Positions 1 through 6,331 of a stretch of DNA of 10,142 nucleotides are shown one piece after another. The position numbers and the translations under genes were made by a program. Position 1 is the first letter of the stretch; the number at the start of each line of letters is the position of its first letter. The DNA lies in NCBI GenBank assembly GCA_947454695.1, contig CANGMW010000076.1, positions 1 through 10,142 of the forward strand, in the 5' to 3' direction. A model generated the notes under the pieces. It made no database searches. It worked only from the letters and a program-made list of their open reading frames with translations, and was not told where the DNA came from. Source of the stretch: Comamonadaceae bacterium. GTDB lineage: Bacteria; Pseudomonadota; Gammaproteobacteria; Burkholderiales; Burkholderiaceae_C.

Positions 1-18
1 AACGGCGGCATGGTCTGA
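1..18 (+). other. Possible last codons of an upstream gene
   Basis: Read in the first frame, the window opens with codons for N-G-G-M-V followed by TGA at 16-18. This could be the C-terminus of a gene that begins before the window, but five codons cannot be identified. The other two forward frames run on to stops further downstream and are no more informative. From here to base 88 I see no strong promoter. TTGATT at 25-30 could be a -35 box, but no good -10 follows at the right distance. Confidence 0.2.
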
Positions 19-88
19 GCCGGGTTGATTCAGGCACAAAACCTGCGTGTTTATCGGTTAAGACTTCCCTTGTAAGCTCAAGCCAACG

Positions 89-1573
89 ATGAATACCGTG
101 AATACTTCTTTTGATGTCATTGTGGTGGGCGGCGGCGGCGCAGGTCTTGCCGCAGCGATTGAAGCGCGTGCCAGTGGCGCGCAGGTGCTGCTGCTGGAAA
201 AGAACGCCGAGCTTGGCGGCTCCACGGCCTGGTCGATCGGCTCGGTGAGTGCGACCCAGACGCCGCACCAAAAAAAGCGCGGCGTAGTGGACAACCCGCA
301 CGACCACTGGGCCGACATGCCGGGTTTTGCCGGCGACATGGCCTGGCGCGACAACGATGGCTTGCGCAAAATTTTGTGCGACGAGATGCCCGACACCTTC
401 CAGTGGCTGCTCGACTCGGGCGTGCGTTTCATGGGCCCCATGCCCGAGCCGCCGCACCGCCAGCCGCGCATGCACAACGTGTTGCCCAATTCGCGCTCCT
501 TCATCTACCACCTGAGCCGCCGTGCGCGTCGCGCGGCGGTGGACATCCGCACCGGCATGGCCGTGCAAGAAATCCTGCGCGAGGGCGATCGCATCGTGGG
601 CGTGCGCGCACAAGGCCCGCAGGGTCCGGTGCGGTTGCTGGCGCGCGGCGGCGTGGTGCTGGCCGCAGGCGACTTCACCAACGACCCGGTGTTCAAAGCG
701 CGCTTCATGGGGCCGCAAGAAGCCAAGGTGGAGGGCGTGAACCAAACCGCCACCGGCGACGGCCAGCGCATGGCCGAAGCGCTCGGTGCGCGCATCCTCA
801 ATGGCGACTTGGCGCTGGGGCCGGAGATCCGCTTCATTGCCCCGGCCAAGGAAAACTTCATGCGCCGTCTGCCCCCCTGGCGCTGGCTGGCCGTGTTCAT
901 GGAATGGTCGCTGGACCATTTGCCGGCGTCCTTGCTGCGGCCCTTCATGATGAAGTTCCTCACCACCACGCTGGCACCGTCGCTGGCCTTGTTCGAGGCC
1001 GGTGCCCTGCTGGTCAACCCGCAAGGCGAGCGCTTTGGCAGCGAGTTGGACAAGCCGGCCTGGCGACTGCCCGACCAACCGGGCAAAGTGGGCTACATCT
1101 TGATTGACCAAGAACTCGCGCAGCGCTTTTCAGCTTGGCCTCATTTCGTCTCCACCGCGCCCGGCATCGCCTATGCCTATGTGCCCGATTACCTGCGCAA
1201 CCGCCCCGACGTGAGCGTACAGGCGGAGACGCTGGACGAACTTGCCGGCAAATTAGGCATGCACCCCGAGAACCTGCGCGCCAGCGTGGCCAGCGCCACG
1301 GTGAAACCTTTCGCGCCGGGTCCGGTGGTAGCGCTCGGTCCGGTACGATCCATCTTTGTGCACAGCGAAGGCGGCCTGGCGGTGGATGCGCACCACCGTG
1401 TGCTGGACGCGCAGAACCAGGCTTTGCCGGGTTTGTATGCGGCCGGCTCCACAGGGCAGGGCGGCTTGCTGTTGCGCGGTCACGGCCACCATTTGGCCTG
1501 GGCTTTTGTATCGGGTCGGCGTGCGGGGCGTGAGGCTGCGCGCGCTGCTCTGCAAGGAAATTCAAAACAATGA
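89..1573 (+). CDS. FAD-dependent oxidoreductase, fumarate reductase/ketosteroid dehydrogenase-like flavoprotein
   Basis: The 494-residue product is a soluble-type flavoprotein of the fumarate reductase/succinate dehydrogenase flavoprotein superfamily. Visible features are an N-terminal dinucleotide fold with GGGGAG at 14-19 and the ribose-binding acid E37, a GGSTAW motif near 43-48, the second FAD motif LAAGDF at 191-196, a TGDG motif at 222-225, and a C-terminal FAD segment (GLYAAGSTGQGG, 448-459) followed by an RGHGHH cluster at 463-468. Residues about 257-302 in the capping region are unusually rich in W, F, L, M and basic residues, which may contact the membrane or a hydrophobic substrate. 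The ATG at 89 is the only reasonable start because an in-frame TAA lies at 59-61; no strong Shine-Dalgarno precedes it. The stop overlaps the tcuA start (ATGA), so the gene probably acts with TcuA and TcuB. The superfamily call is firm; the substrate is unknown. A 3-ketosteroid-type dehydrogenase or a second carboxylate dehydrogenase are both possible. Confidence 0.88.
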   Translation: MNTVNTSFDVIVVGGGGAGLAAAIEARASGAQVLLLEKNAELGGSTAWSIGSVSATQTPHQKKRGVVDNPHDHWADMPGFAGDMAWRDNDGLRKILCDEMPDTFQWLLDSGVRFMGPMPEPPHRQPRMHNVLPNSRSFIYHLSRRARRAAVDIRTGMAVQEILREGDRIVGVRAQGPQGPVRLLARGGVVLAAGDFTNDPVFKARFMGPQEAKVEGVNQTATGDGQRMAEALGARILNGDLALGPEIRFIAPAKENFMRRLPPWRWLAVFMEWSLDHLPASLLRPFMMKFLTTTLAPSLALFEAGALLVNPQGERFGSELDKPAWRLPDQPGKVGYILIDQELAQRFSAWPHFVSTAPGIAYAYVPDYLRNRPDVSVQAETLDELAGKLGMHPENLRASVASATVKPFAPGPVVALGPVRSIFVHSEGGLAVDAHHRVLDAQNQALPGLYAAGSTGQGGLLLRGHGHHLAWAFVSGRRAGREAARAALQGNSKQ

Positions 1574-2988
1574 TCGATGTGTTGGTGATTGGTGGCGGCA
1601 ATGCCGCCTTGTGTGCAGCGCTCATGGCGCGCGAAGCCGGGGCCTCGGTCTTGCTGCTTGAAGCCGCTCCGCGCGAATGGCGCGGCGGCAATTCCGGCCA
1701 CACCCGCAACCTGCGTTGTATGCACGACGCGCCGCAAGACGTGCTGGTGGATGCCTATACCGAAGAAGAGTACTGGCAAGACTTGCTCAAGGTGACGGGC
1801 GGATTGACCGACGAACACCTGGCGCGCCTGACCATTCGGGCTTCCAGCACCTGCCGTGACTGGATGCGCAAGCATGGCGTGCATTTCCAGCCGCCACTCT
1901 CGGGCGCTTTGCATGTGGCGCGTACCAACGCCTTTTTCATGGGAGGCGGCAAGGCCTTGGTCAATGCCTTTTACCGCAGCGCAGAACAACTGGGTGTTCA
2001 GATTCGCTACAACAGCCCGGTCGACCGGCTCGATCTGGTGGACGGTGAATTCAAGGCGGCGTATGTGGGTGATGAGCGCATCGAAGCACGCGCCTGCGTG
2101 CTGGCCGCTGGCGGCTTTGAGTCCAACCTGGACTGGATGCGCGAGGCCTGGGGTCAAAACGAGCGCGGCGAATGGCCGGCCGACAACTTCCTGATTCGCG
2201 GCACCCGCTACAACCAAGGCGTGCTGCTCAAGCACATGATGGCGCAAGGGGCCGACATGATCGGCGACCCTTCGCAATCGCATTGCGTGGCGATTGATGC
2301 GCGTGCCCCTTTGTACGACGGCGGTATTTGCACCCGCATCGACTGTGTGTCGCTGGGTGTGGTGGTCAACCGCGACGCCGAACGCTTTTACGACGAAGGT
2401 GAAGATTTCTGGCCCAAGCGCTACGCGATCTGGGGTCGTCTGGTTGCGCAGCAGCCGGGCCAGATTGCTTACTCCATCATCGACGCCAAGGCGGTGGGCC
2501 GCTTCATGCCGCCGGTGTTCCCCGGGGTGAAAGCGAACAGCCTGCCCGAACTGGCCCGCGCCATTGGCTTGGACGAAACCACCTTCATGCAAACCCTGAA
2601 CGACTACAACGCCGCCTGTAAGGTGGGCACCTTTGACCACACCGCGCTGGACGACTGCCACACCGAGGGCGTGCAGCCGGCCAAAACGCACTGGGCGCTT
2701 CCCATCGACACGGGGCCCTTCTATGCCTACGCAGTTCGACCGGGCATCACCTTCACCTACCTGGGCCTCAAAGTGAACGACCAAGCCGCCGTGCATTTCG
2801 GCGGTCAAGCCAGCGACAACCTGTTTGTGGCCGGCGAAATGATGGCCGGCAATGTGCTGGGCAAGGGCTACACAGCCGGGGTGGGCATGTCCATCGGCAC
2901 GGCGTTTGGCCGCATCGCCGGCACGCAGGCGGCAAAGGCGGCGAAGGCCGCTGTCACCGTGAAGGAGGCGCGCCGTGCAGTCGCTTGA
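1570..2988 (+). CDS. tcuA: FAD-dependent tricarballylate dehydrogenase TcuA
   Basis: TcuA oxidises tricarballylate to cis-aconitate using FAD, as known from Salmonella, so that the carbon enters the TCA cycle. The 472-residue length matches the family. Visible features are the dinucleotide fold with GGGNAA at 8-13 and E31, the RGGNSGHTRNLR segment at 38-49, the FAD motif LAAGGFESN at 178-186, an RGTRYNQG motif at 210-217, and a C-terminal FAD region from LFVAGEMMAGN (418-428) to GKGYTAGVGM (431-440). No signal peptide or membrane helix is seen, so it is cytoplasmic. AAGGAAA at 1554-1560 is a suitable ribosome site nine bases before the ATG. The start overlaps the stop of the preceding flavoprotein by four bases, and the end overlaps tcuB by 14 bases, indicating one transcript with coupled translation. 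The family is confident because tcuB is adjacent; the true substrate in this organism could be a related tricarboxylate. Confidence 0.9.
   Translation: MIDVLVIGGGNAALCAALMAREAGASVLLLEAAPREWRGGNSGHTRNLRCMHDAPQDVLVDAYTEEEYWQDLLKVTGGLTDEHLARLTIRASSTCRDWMRKHGVHFQPPLSGALHVARTNAFFMGGGKALVNAFYRSAEQLGVQIRYNSPVDRLDLVDGEFKAAYVGDERIEARACVLAAGGFESNLDWMREAWGQNERGEWPADNFLIRGTRYNQGVLLKHMMAQGADMIGDPSQSHCVAIDARAPLYDGGICTRIDCVSLGVVVNRDAERFYDEGEDFWPKRYAIWGRLVAQQPGQIAYSIIDAKAVGRFMPPVFPGVKANSLPELARAIGLDETTFMQTLNDYNAACKVGTFDHTALDDCHTEGVQPAKTHWALPIDTGPFYAYAVRPGITFTYLGLKVNDQAAVHFGGQASDNLFVAGEMMAGNVLGKGYTAGVGMSIGTAFGRIAGTQAAKAAKAAVTVKEARRAVA
2962..2968 (+). promoter_or_regulatory. Strong ribosome binding site that fixes the GTG start of tcuB
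   Basis: AAGGAGG lies inside the 3' end of tcuA, six bases before GTG at 2975. It is almost a perfect anti-Shine-Dalgarno match and supports GTG rather than any later ATG as the tcuB start. It lies about 20 bases upstream of the tcuA stop. Confidence 0.8.
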
Positions 2989-4153
2989 AGCCCTGGCCAA
3001 CGAAGCCCGCGCGCTGGCGCAAGGCGAGCCGCTTCCCCATTCACCTGAAGCCGAGGTGGCGCGTCAATTGCAGATTTGCAATGCCTGCCGCTACTGCGAA
3101 GGCTTTTGTGCCGTGTTCCCGGCCATGACGCGCCGGCTGGAATTCGGTCAGGCCGACATCCATTACCTGGCAAACCTGTGCCACAACTGTGGCGCGTGTT
3201 TGCATGCCTGCCAGTACGCACCGCCGCACGAGTTTGCGGTCAATGTGCCCCAGGCCATGGCCCGGGTGCGTTTGCAGACCTACACCGAATTCGCCTGGCC
3301 GCGCGCCTTGGGCGTCTTGTACCAGCGCCATGGCGTGTTCTTGAGTCTGGCGCTGGCACTGGCCTTGGCCGGTTTCCTGATGGCAGCCATGCAGCGCCAG
3401 GGCCCGGTGCTGGCCGCGCCGGCCGACTTCAACTTTTACAGCCTGTTCCCGCACAACCTGCTGGTGGCCCTGTTCGCCCCGGTGTTTCTGTGGGCGGTGG
3501 TGGCGCTGGGCATTGGCTTGCGGCGTTTCTGGCGCGAGATCACGCCCGGCGACAGCGCGGCGGTGAACGCCGTGCGCGGTGCTGCCAGTCTTGAGGCGGC
3601 GCATGACGCGTTGCGCCTGAAGTATCTGGACGGTGGACACGGCCAAGGCTGCAACAACGAAGACGACGCCTGGACCTTGATGCGCCGGCGCATGCACCAC
3701 GCCACTTTTTATGGCTTCATGCTGTGCTTTGCCGCGACCAGTGTGGCCACGTTGATGCATTACCTGGGTGGCGCACCCGCGCCCTACGATCTGCCGAGCT
3801 TGCCCAAGCTGTTGGGCGTAGCCGGCGGCTTGAGCTTGTTGGTGGGCACGGCTGGTTTGGGCTGGTTGAATTGGCGGCGTCATCCCTCGCAAGGCGACGC
3901 TGCTCAAAAAACCATGGACCGGGGTTTCATTGCGCTGCTGTTCTTCACCAGCCTCACCGGCCTGGCTTTATGGCTGGCGCGTGGCACGGCGCTCATGCCG
4001 GTGACGCTGGCACTGCACTTGGGCGTGGTGATGGCTTTGTTTCTCACCCTGCCGTACGGCAAGTTCGCGCACGGCTTTTTCCGCGGCGCTGCCTTGCTCA
4101 AATGGTCGCTGGAAAAACGCCTGCCGAGTCAACTCAAATTGGGCGACGACTGA
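2975..4153 (+). CDS. tcuB: Tricarballylate utilization 4Fe-4S membrane protein TcuB
   Basis: TcuB reoxidises the FADH2 of TcuA and is thought to pass electrons to the membrane quinone pool. The 392-residue protein has an N-terminal ferredoxin-like part with two CxxCxxCxxxC motifs: C35, C38, C41, C45 and C69, C72, C75, C79. Each is suited to a 4Fe-4S cluster. About six hydrophobic helices follow, near 122-139, 160-182, 245-265, 278-297, 317-336 and 344-362. Histidines in or near these helices (H241, H242, H262, H348, H366) are candidate heme ligands, but this cannot be settled by eye. The GTG start is supported by AAGGAGG six bases upstream and by the 14-base overlap with tcuA. The gene closes the unit; a convergent Nudix gene begins 45 bases beyond its stop. 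The upstream flavoprotein at 89-1573 may also feed electrons into this protein (inference). Confidence 0.9.
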   Translation: MQSLEALANEARALAQGEPLPHSPEAEVARQLQICNACRYCEGFCAVFPAMTRRLEFGQADIHYLANLCHNCGACLHACQYAPPHEFAVNVPQAMARVRLQTYTEFAWPRALGVLYQRHGVFLSLALALALAGFLMAAMQRQGPVLAAPADFNFYSLFPHNLLVALFAPVFLWAVVALGIGLRRFWREITPGDSAAVNAVRGAASLEAAHDALRLKYLDGGHGQGCNNEDDAWTLMRRRMHHATFYGFMLCFAATSVATLMHYLGGAPAPYDLPSLPKLLGVAGGLSLLVGTAGLGWLNWRRHPSQGDAAQKTMDRGFIALLFFTSLTGLALWLARGTALMPVTLALHLGVVMALFLTLPYGKFAHGFFRGAALLKWSLEKRLPSQLKLGDD

Positions 4154-4167
4154 ACGCTGGAGGCACT

Positions 4168-4184
4168 GCCGGCTTCGTGCCGGC
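4168..4184. terminator. Hairpin between convergent genes, weak terminator candidate
   Basis: GCCGGC at 4168-4173 and GCCGGC at 4179-4184 form a six-base-pair GC stem around a five-base loop (TTCGT). It lies between the tcuB stop (4153) and the end of the - strand Nudix gene (4199). Neither side has a run of U, so it is not a standard intrinsic terminator. It may still block read-through or protect 3' ends of both transcripts. Confidence 0.4.
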
Positions 4185-4198
4185 GAGCGCGCGGTGCT

Positions 4199-4699
4199 TT
4201 AGCGGGCTTGCAGCGCCTGGACGCTCGGGTCGGTGAAGACTGTCTCCAACGGGTAACGCTGGCCGCGCAAGAAATCTTCCATGCAGCGCAGCACCAGCGG
4301 GCTGCGGTGACGGTCTGCGCTGGCGCGTACCTCGTCGGGCGACATCCACACGGTGCGCACGATGCCGGTGTCCAGGCTGCGGCCCGCCAGCACCGGCCCG
4401 AGTTCGCCACAAAAAGCAAAGCGCAGGTAAGTGATGTCTTCCACCGCAGGTGACTCAGGGCGCTCCCGTTGAAAGCGCGACAGGTAAATGCCCACCAGCG
4501 CTGTCGGGGTGAAGGTGTGCGTGGTTTCTTCCAATGCTTCGCGCGCGCAGCCTTCGGCAGGTGATTCGCCCGGGTCGAGGTGACCCGCGGGGTTGTTCAG
4601 ACGAAGGCCCTCCGGGGTCATTTCTTCAATCAGCAAAAATTGGCCGTCGCGCTCGATGATGGCGGCGACCGTGGCACTGGGTTTCCATCGTGTATCCAT
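4199..4699 (-). CDS. Nudix hydrolase (NudJ-like phosphohydrolase)
   Basis: Nudix enzymes cleave nucleoside diphosphates linked to another group, using Mg2+ held by the Nudix box. In this 166-residue protein the box runs from G39 to about H61: G39, E45, then R53-E54 and E57-E58, which fits the GX5EX7REUXEE core. The glycine that usually follows is replaced by T60. The beta strand before it (VAAIIERDGQFLLIEE) and the LNNPAGHLDPGES segment are typical of the NudJ/YmfB-like branch, which includes thiamine pyrophosphate and nucleotide phosphatases; the substrate cannot be told here. In E. coli nudJ sits beside mnmA, but no mnmA is present in this window. The ATG at 4699 has no clear Shine-Dalgarno. 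A GATAAT box ends seven bases before it, so the mRNA may be leaderless. The gene converges on tcuB and diverges from the pnt operon. Confidence 0.88.
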   Translation of the reverse strand: MDTRWKPSATVAAIIERDGQFLLIEEMTPEGLRLNNPAGHLDPGESPAEGCAREALEETTHTFTPTALVGIYLSRFQRERPESPAVEDITYLRFAFCGELGPVLAGRSLDTGIVRTVWMSPDEVRASADRHRSPLVLRCMEDFLRGQRYPLETVFTDPSVQALQAR

Positions 4700-4705
4700 G
4701 CGCGC

Positions 4706-4711
4706 ATTATC
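4706..4711 (-). promoter_or_regulatory. Candidate -10 box for the Nudix gene
   Basis: On the - strand GATAAT occupies 4711 to 4706 and matches TATAAT at five of six positions. Transcription would then start at about 4699-4700, right on the ATG of the Nudix gene. The expected -35 position (about 4734-4729, GCCAGC) does not match the sigma-70 consensus but falls inside the 16-bp palindrome at 4720-4735. The box is seen; its function is inferred. Confidence 0.35.
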
Positions 4712-4719
4712 CGCAACCG

Positions 4720-4735
4720 TGCCAGCGCGCTGGCA
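4720..4735. repeat. Perfect 16-bp palindrome in a divergent promoter region
   Basis: TGCCAGCGCGCTGGCA is identical to its reverse complement over all 16 bases. It sits 20 bases upstream of the Nudix start and about 130 bases upstream of pntAA, where a repressor or activator site for either gene would be expected. It could be a dimeric regulator operator. A chance palindrome in GC-rich sequence is less likely at this length but not excluded. Confidence 0.45.
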
Positions 4736-4780
4736 GAAGTCCCCAAAACCTGATGCTGCTCAATTTCTTGCAAAAAAAGT

Positions 4781-4815
4781 CGGGTAAGCTTGCGGTAAGA
4801 CTGGGGTCTTGCCCG
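4781..4815 (+). promoter_or_regulatory. Repeat cluster with two mutually exclusive hairpins in the pnt leader
   Basis: GGTAAG occurs at 4783-4788 and 4794-4799, while the inverted element CTTGC occurs at 4789-4793 and 4808-4812. The 3' arm at 4808-4813 can pair in two ways. In one, 4794-4801 pairs with 4806-4813 around a TGGG loop, giving eight pairs including one G-U. In the other, 4781-4788 pairs with 4808-4815, giving eight pairs including one G-U around a 19-base loop. It lies 50-84 bases before the pntAA ATG. It may be a DNA operator with alternating half-sites or a folded mRNA leader. I could not place a convincing -35/-10 pair for pnt, so whether this region is transcribed is uncertain. 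Confidence 0.35.
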
Positions 4816-4864
4816 GCTAAATGGTTCAGAATCTTCAGCTCAGACAATAACGAGGAGCCATCCC

Positions 4865-5992
4865 ATGCTGATAGGCGTACCAGCCGAAACACTGGCAGGT
4901 GAAACACGGGTTGCCGTCACCCCCGAGACGGCCAAAAAACTCAAGGCCTTGGGCCACACCATTCGGGTTCAATCCGGCGCGGGCCTGGCCGCCAGCGTCA
5001 CCGACGAGGCCTATGTCGCCGCCGGTGCAGAGATCACCGACGCGGCCGGTGCGCTGGCGTGCGAGATGGTGCTCAAAGTGCGCAGCCCCAGCGACACCGA
5101 AGCCGCCCGCATGAAGCCGGGCAGCACCGTTATCGGCATGCTCAACCCCTTTGATGCCGTCGGCTTGCAGCGACTGGCAGCGGCTCAGCTGACCGGCTTC
5201 GCGCTGGAGGCCGCACCGCGCACCACCCGCGCGCAAAGCATGGACGTGTTGTCCTCGCAGGCCAATATCGCCGGCTACAAGGCGGTGATGATGGCGGCCG
5301 ACAAATACCAGCGCTTCTTCCCCATGCTGATGACGGCGGCCGGTACGGTCAAGGCCGCGCGCGTGGTGATTTTGGGCGTGGGTGTGGCCGGCTTGCAGGC
5401 CATCGCCACCGCCAAGCGATTGGGCGCGGTGATCGAAGCCTCTGATGTGCGTCCTTCTGTGAAGGAACAGATCGAGTCGCTGGGCGGCAAATTCATTGAG
5501 GTGTCTTACGACACGCCCGAAGAAAAAGAAGCGGCCGTGGGCGTGGGTGGTTACGCCAAGCCCATGCCGGCGAGCTGGCTGGCGCGTCAGCAAATTGAAG
5601 TGGCCAAGCGCGTAGCGCTGGCCGACATCGTGATCTCCACCGCCTTGATCCCCGGACGCGCAGCGCCCACCCTGATCACCGAAGAGATGGTCAAGTCCAT
5701 GAAGCCGGGCTCGGTCATTGTGGACATTGCCGCGGGCAAAGGCCCCGAGGGCGGCGGCAATTGCCCGCTGTCCGAAGCTGACAAGATTGTGGTGAAACAC
5801 GGCGTGACCTTGATTGGCGAGACCAACCTGCCCGCTTTGGTGGCAGCCGACGCGTCGGCCCTGTACGCGCGCAATGTGCTGGACTTCCTCAAGCTGCTCA
5901 TCACCAAGGAAGGCACCTTGAACATCGACATGAACGATGACATCGTGGCCGCCTGTCTGATGACGCAAAACGGCGACGTCAAGCGCAAATAA
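4865..5992 (+). CDS. pntAA: Proton-translocating NAD(P) transhydrogenase subunit alpha part 1 (NAD(H)-binding domain I)
   Basis: This 375-residue soluble subunit binds NAD(H) and passes hydride to NADP+ on PntB, the reaction being coupled to proton entry across the inner membrane. Key segments are the N-terminal GVPAETLAGETRVAVTP region (4-20), the RQD loop R119-TTRAQSMD with Q124 and D127 (equivalent to R127, Q132 and D135 in the Rhodospirillum rubrum enzyme), the GVGVAG nucleotide fold at 171-176 with D194 at the end of the second strand, and the VDIAAGKGPEGGN-like region around 286-299. There are no membrane helices, which is normal for the split PntAA form, whereas E. coli PntA carries domain I and helices in one chain. 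AGGAG at 4853-4857, seven bases before the ATG, fixes the start. It is the first gene of the pntAA-AB-B operon, with pntAB 12 bases downstream. Confidence 0.95.
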   Translation: MLIGVPAETLAGETRVAVTPETAKKLKALGHTIRVQSGAGLAASVTDEAYVAAGAEITDAAGALACEMVLKVRSPSDTEAARMKPGSTVIGMLNPFDAVGLQRLAAAQLTGFALEAAPRTTRAQSMDVLSSQANIAGYKAVMMAADKYQRFFPMLMTAAGTVKAARVVILGVGVAGLQAIATAKRLGAVIEASDVRPSVKEQIESLGGKFIEVSYDTPEEKEAAVGVGGYAKPMPASWLARQQIEVAKRVALADIVISTALIPGRAAPTLITEEMVKSMKPGSVIVDIAAGKGPEGGGNCPLSEADKIVVKHGVTLIGETNLPALVAADASALYARNVLDFLKLLITKEGTLNIDMNDDIVAACLMTQNGDVKRK

Positions 5993-6004
5993 AAGGACAA
6001 CATC

Positions 6005-6331
6005 ATGGACGCAGTTTCTCCCACCATCATCAACCTGATCATCTTCGTGCTGGCTATCTATGTGGGCTACCACGTGGTGTGGACGGTCACGCCGGCTTTG
6101 CACACGCCGCTCATGGCGGTGACCAACGCCATTTCTGCCATCGTCATCGTGGGCGCCATGCTGGCGGCTGCCTTGACCGAAACCACCTTGGGTAAAACCA
6201 TGGGCGTGCTGGCCGTGGCGCTGGCCGCGGTCAATGTGTTCGGCGGCTTTTTGGTGACCCGGCGCATGCTGGAGATGTTCAAGAAGAAAGAGAAAAAAGC
6301 CCCGCTGGTTGCCAAGGGAGACGCCAAATGA
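6005..6331 (+). CDS. pntAB: NAD(P) transhydrogenase subunit alpha part 2 (membrane subunit)
   Basis: The 108-residue integral membrane subunit supplies part of domain II, the proton channel of the transhydrogenase. Three hydrophobic helices are visible near 8-27, 38-57 and 63-84. The conserved HTPLMAVTNAISA stretch (33-45) links the first and second, and FGGFLVTRRMLEMFK (79-93) ends the last. It finishes with a lysine-rich cytoplasmic tail. AAGGA at 5993-5997 lies seven bases before the ATG. Its stop overlaps the pntB start (ATGA at 6328-6331), so production of the two membrane subunits is probably coupled. Length and layout match the small PntAB of bacteria with a split alpha subunit. Confidence 0.95.
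   Translation: MDAVSPTIINLIIFVLAIYVGYHVVWTVTPALHTPLMAVTNAISAIVIVGAMLAAALTETTLGKTMGVLAVALAAVNVFGGFLVTRRMLEMFKKKEKKAPLVAKGDAK

Noticed and set aside
31..52. Small inverted repeats (CAGG/CCTG and AAAC/GTTT) upstream of the first gene
   Set aside because: Stems of only four pairs are expected by chance and are not followed by a T-run or aligned with a promoter.
376..1107. Alternative + strand frame of 243 codons inside the first flavoprotein gene
   Set aside because: The arginine/alanine/histidine-rich translation is a shadow of the conserved FAD protein in the adjacent frame.
1480..3000. Long open frame of 506 codons on the - strand opposite tcuA
   Set aside because: It lies antisense to a clearly recognised gene, has low-complexity H/A/R/G-rich composition typical of GC-rich shadow frames, and shows no domain.
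4835..6103. Open frame of 422 codons on the - strand opposite pntAA
   Set aside because: The histidine- and glycine-rich translation has no recognisable fold. The + strand frame encodes a fully conserved PntAA with a good ribosome site.
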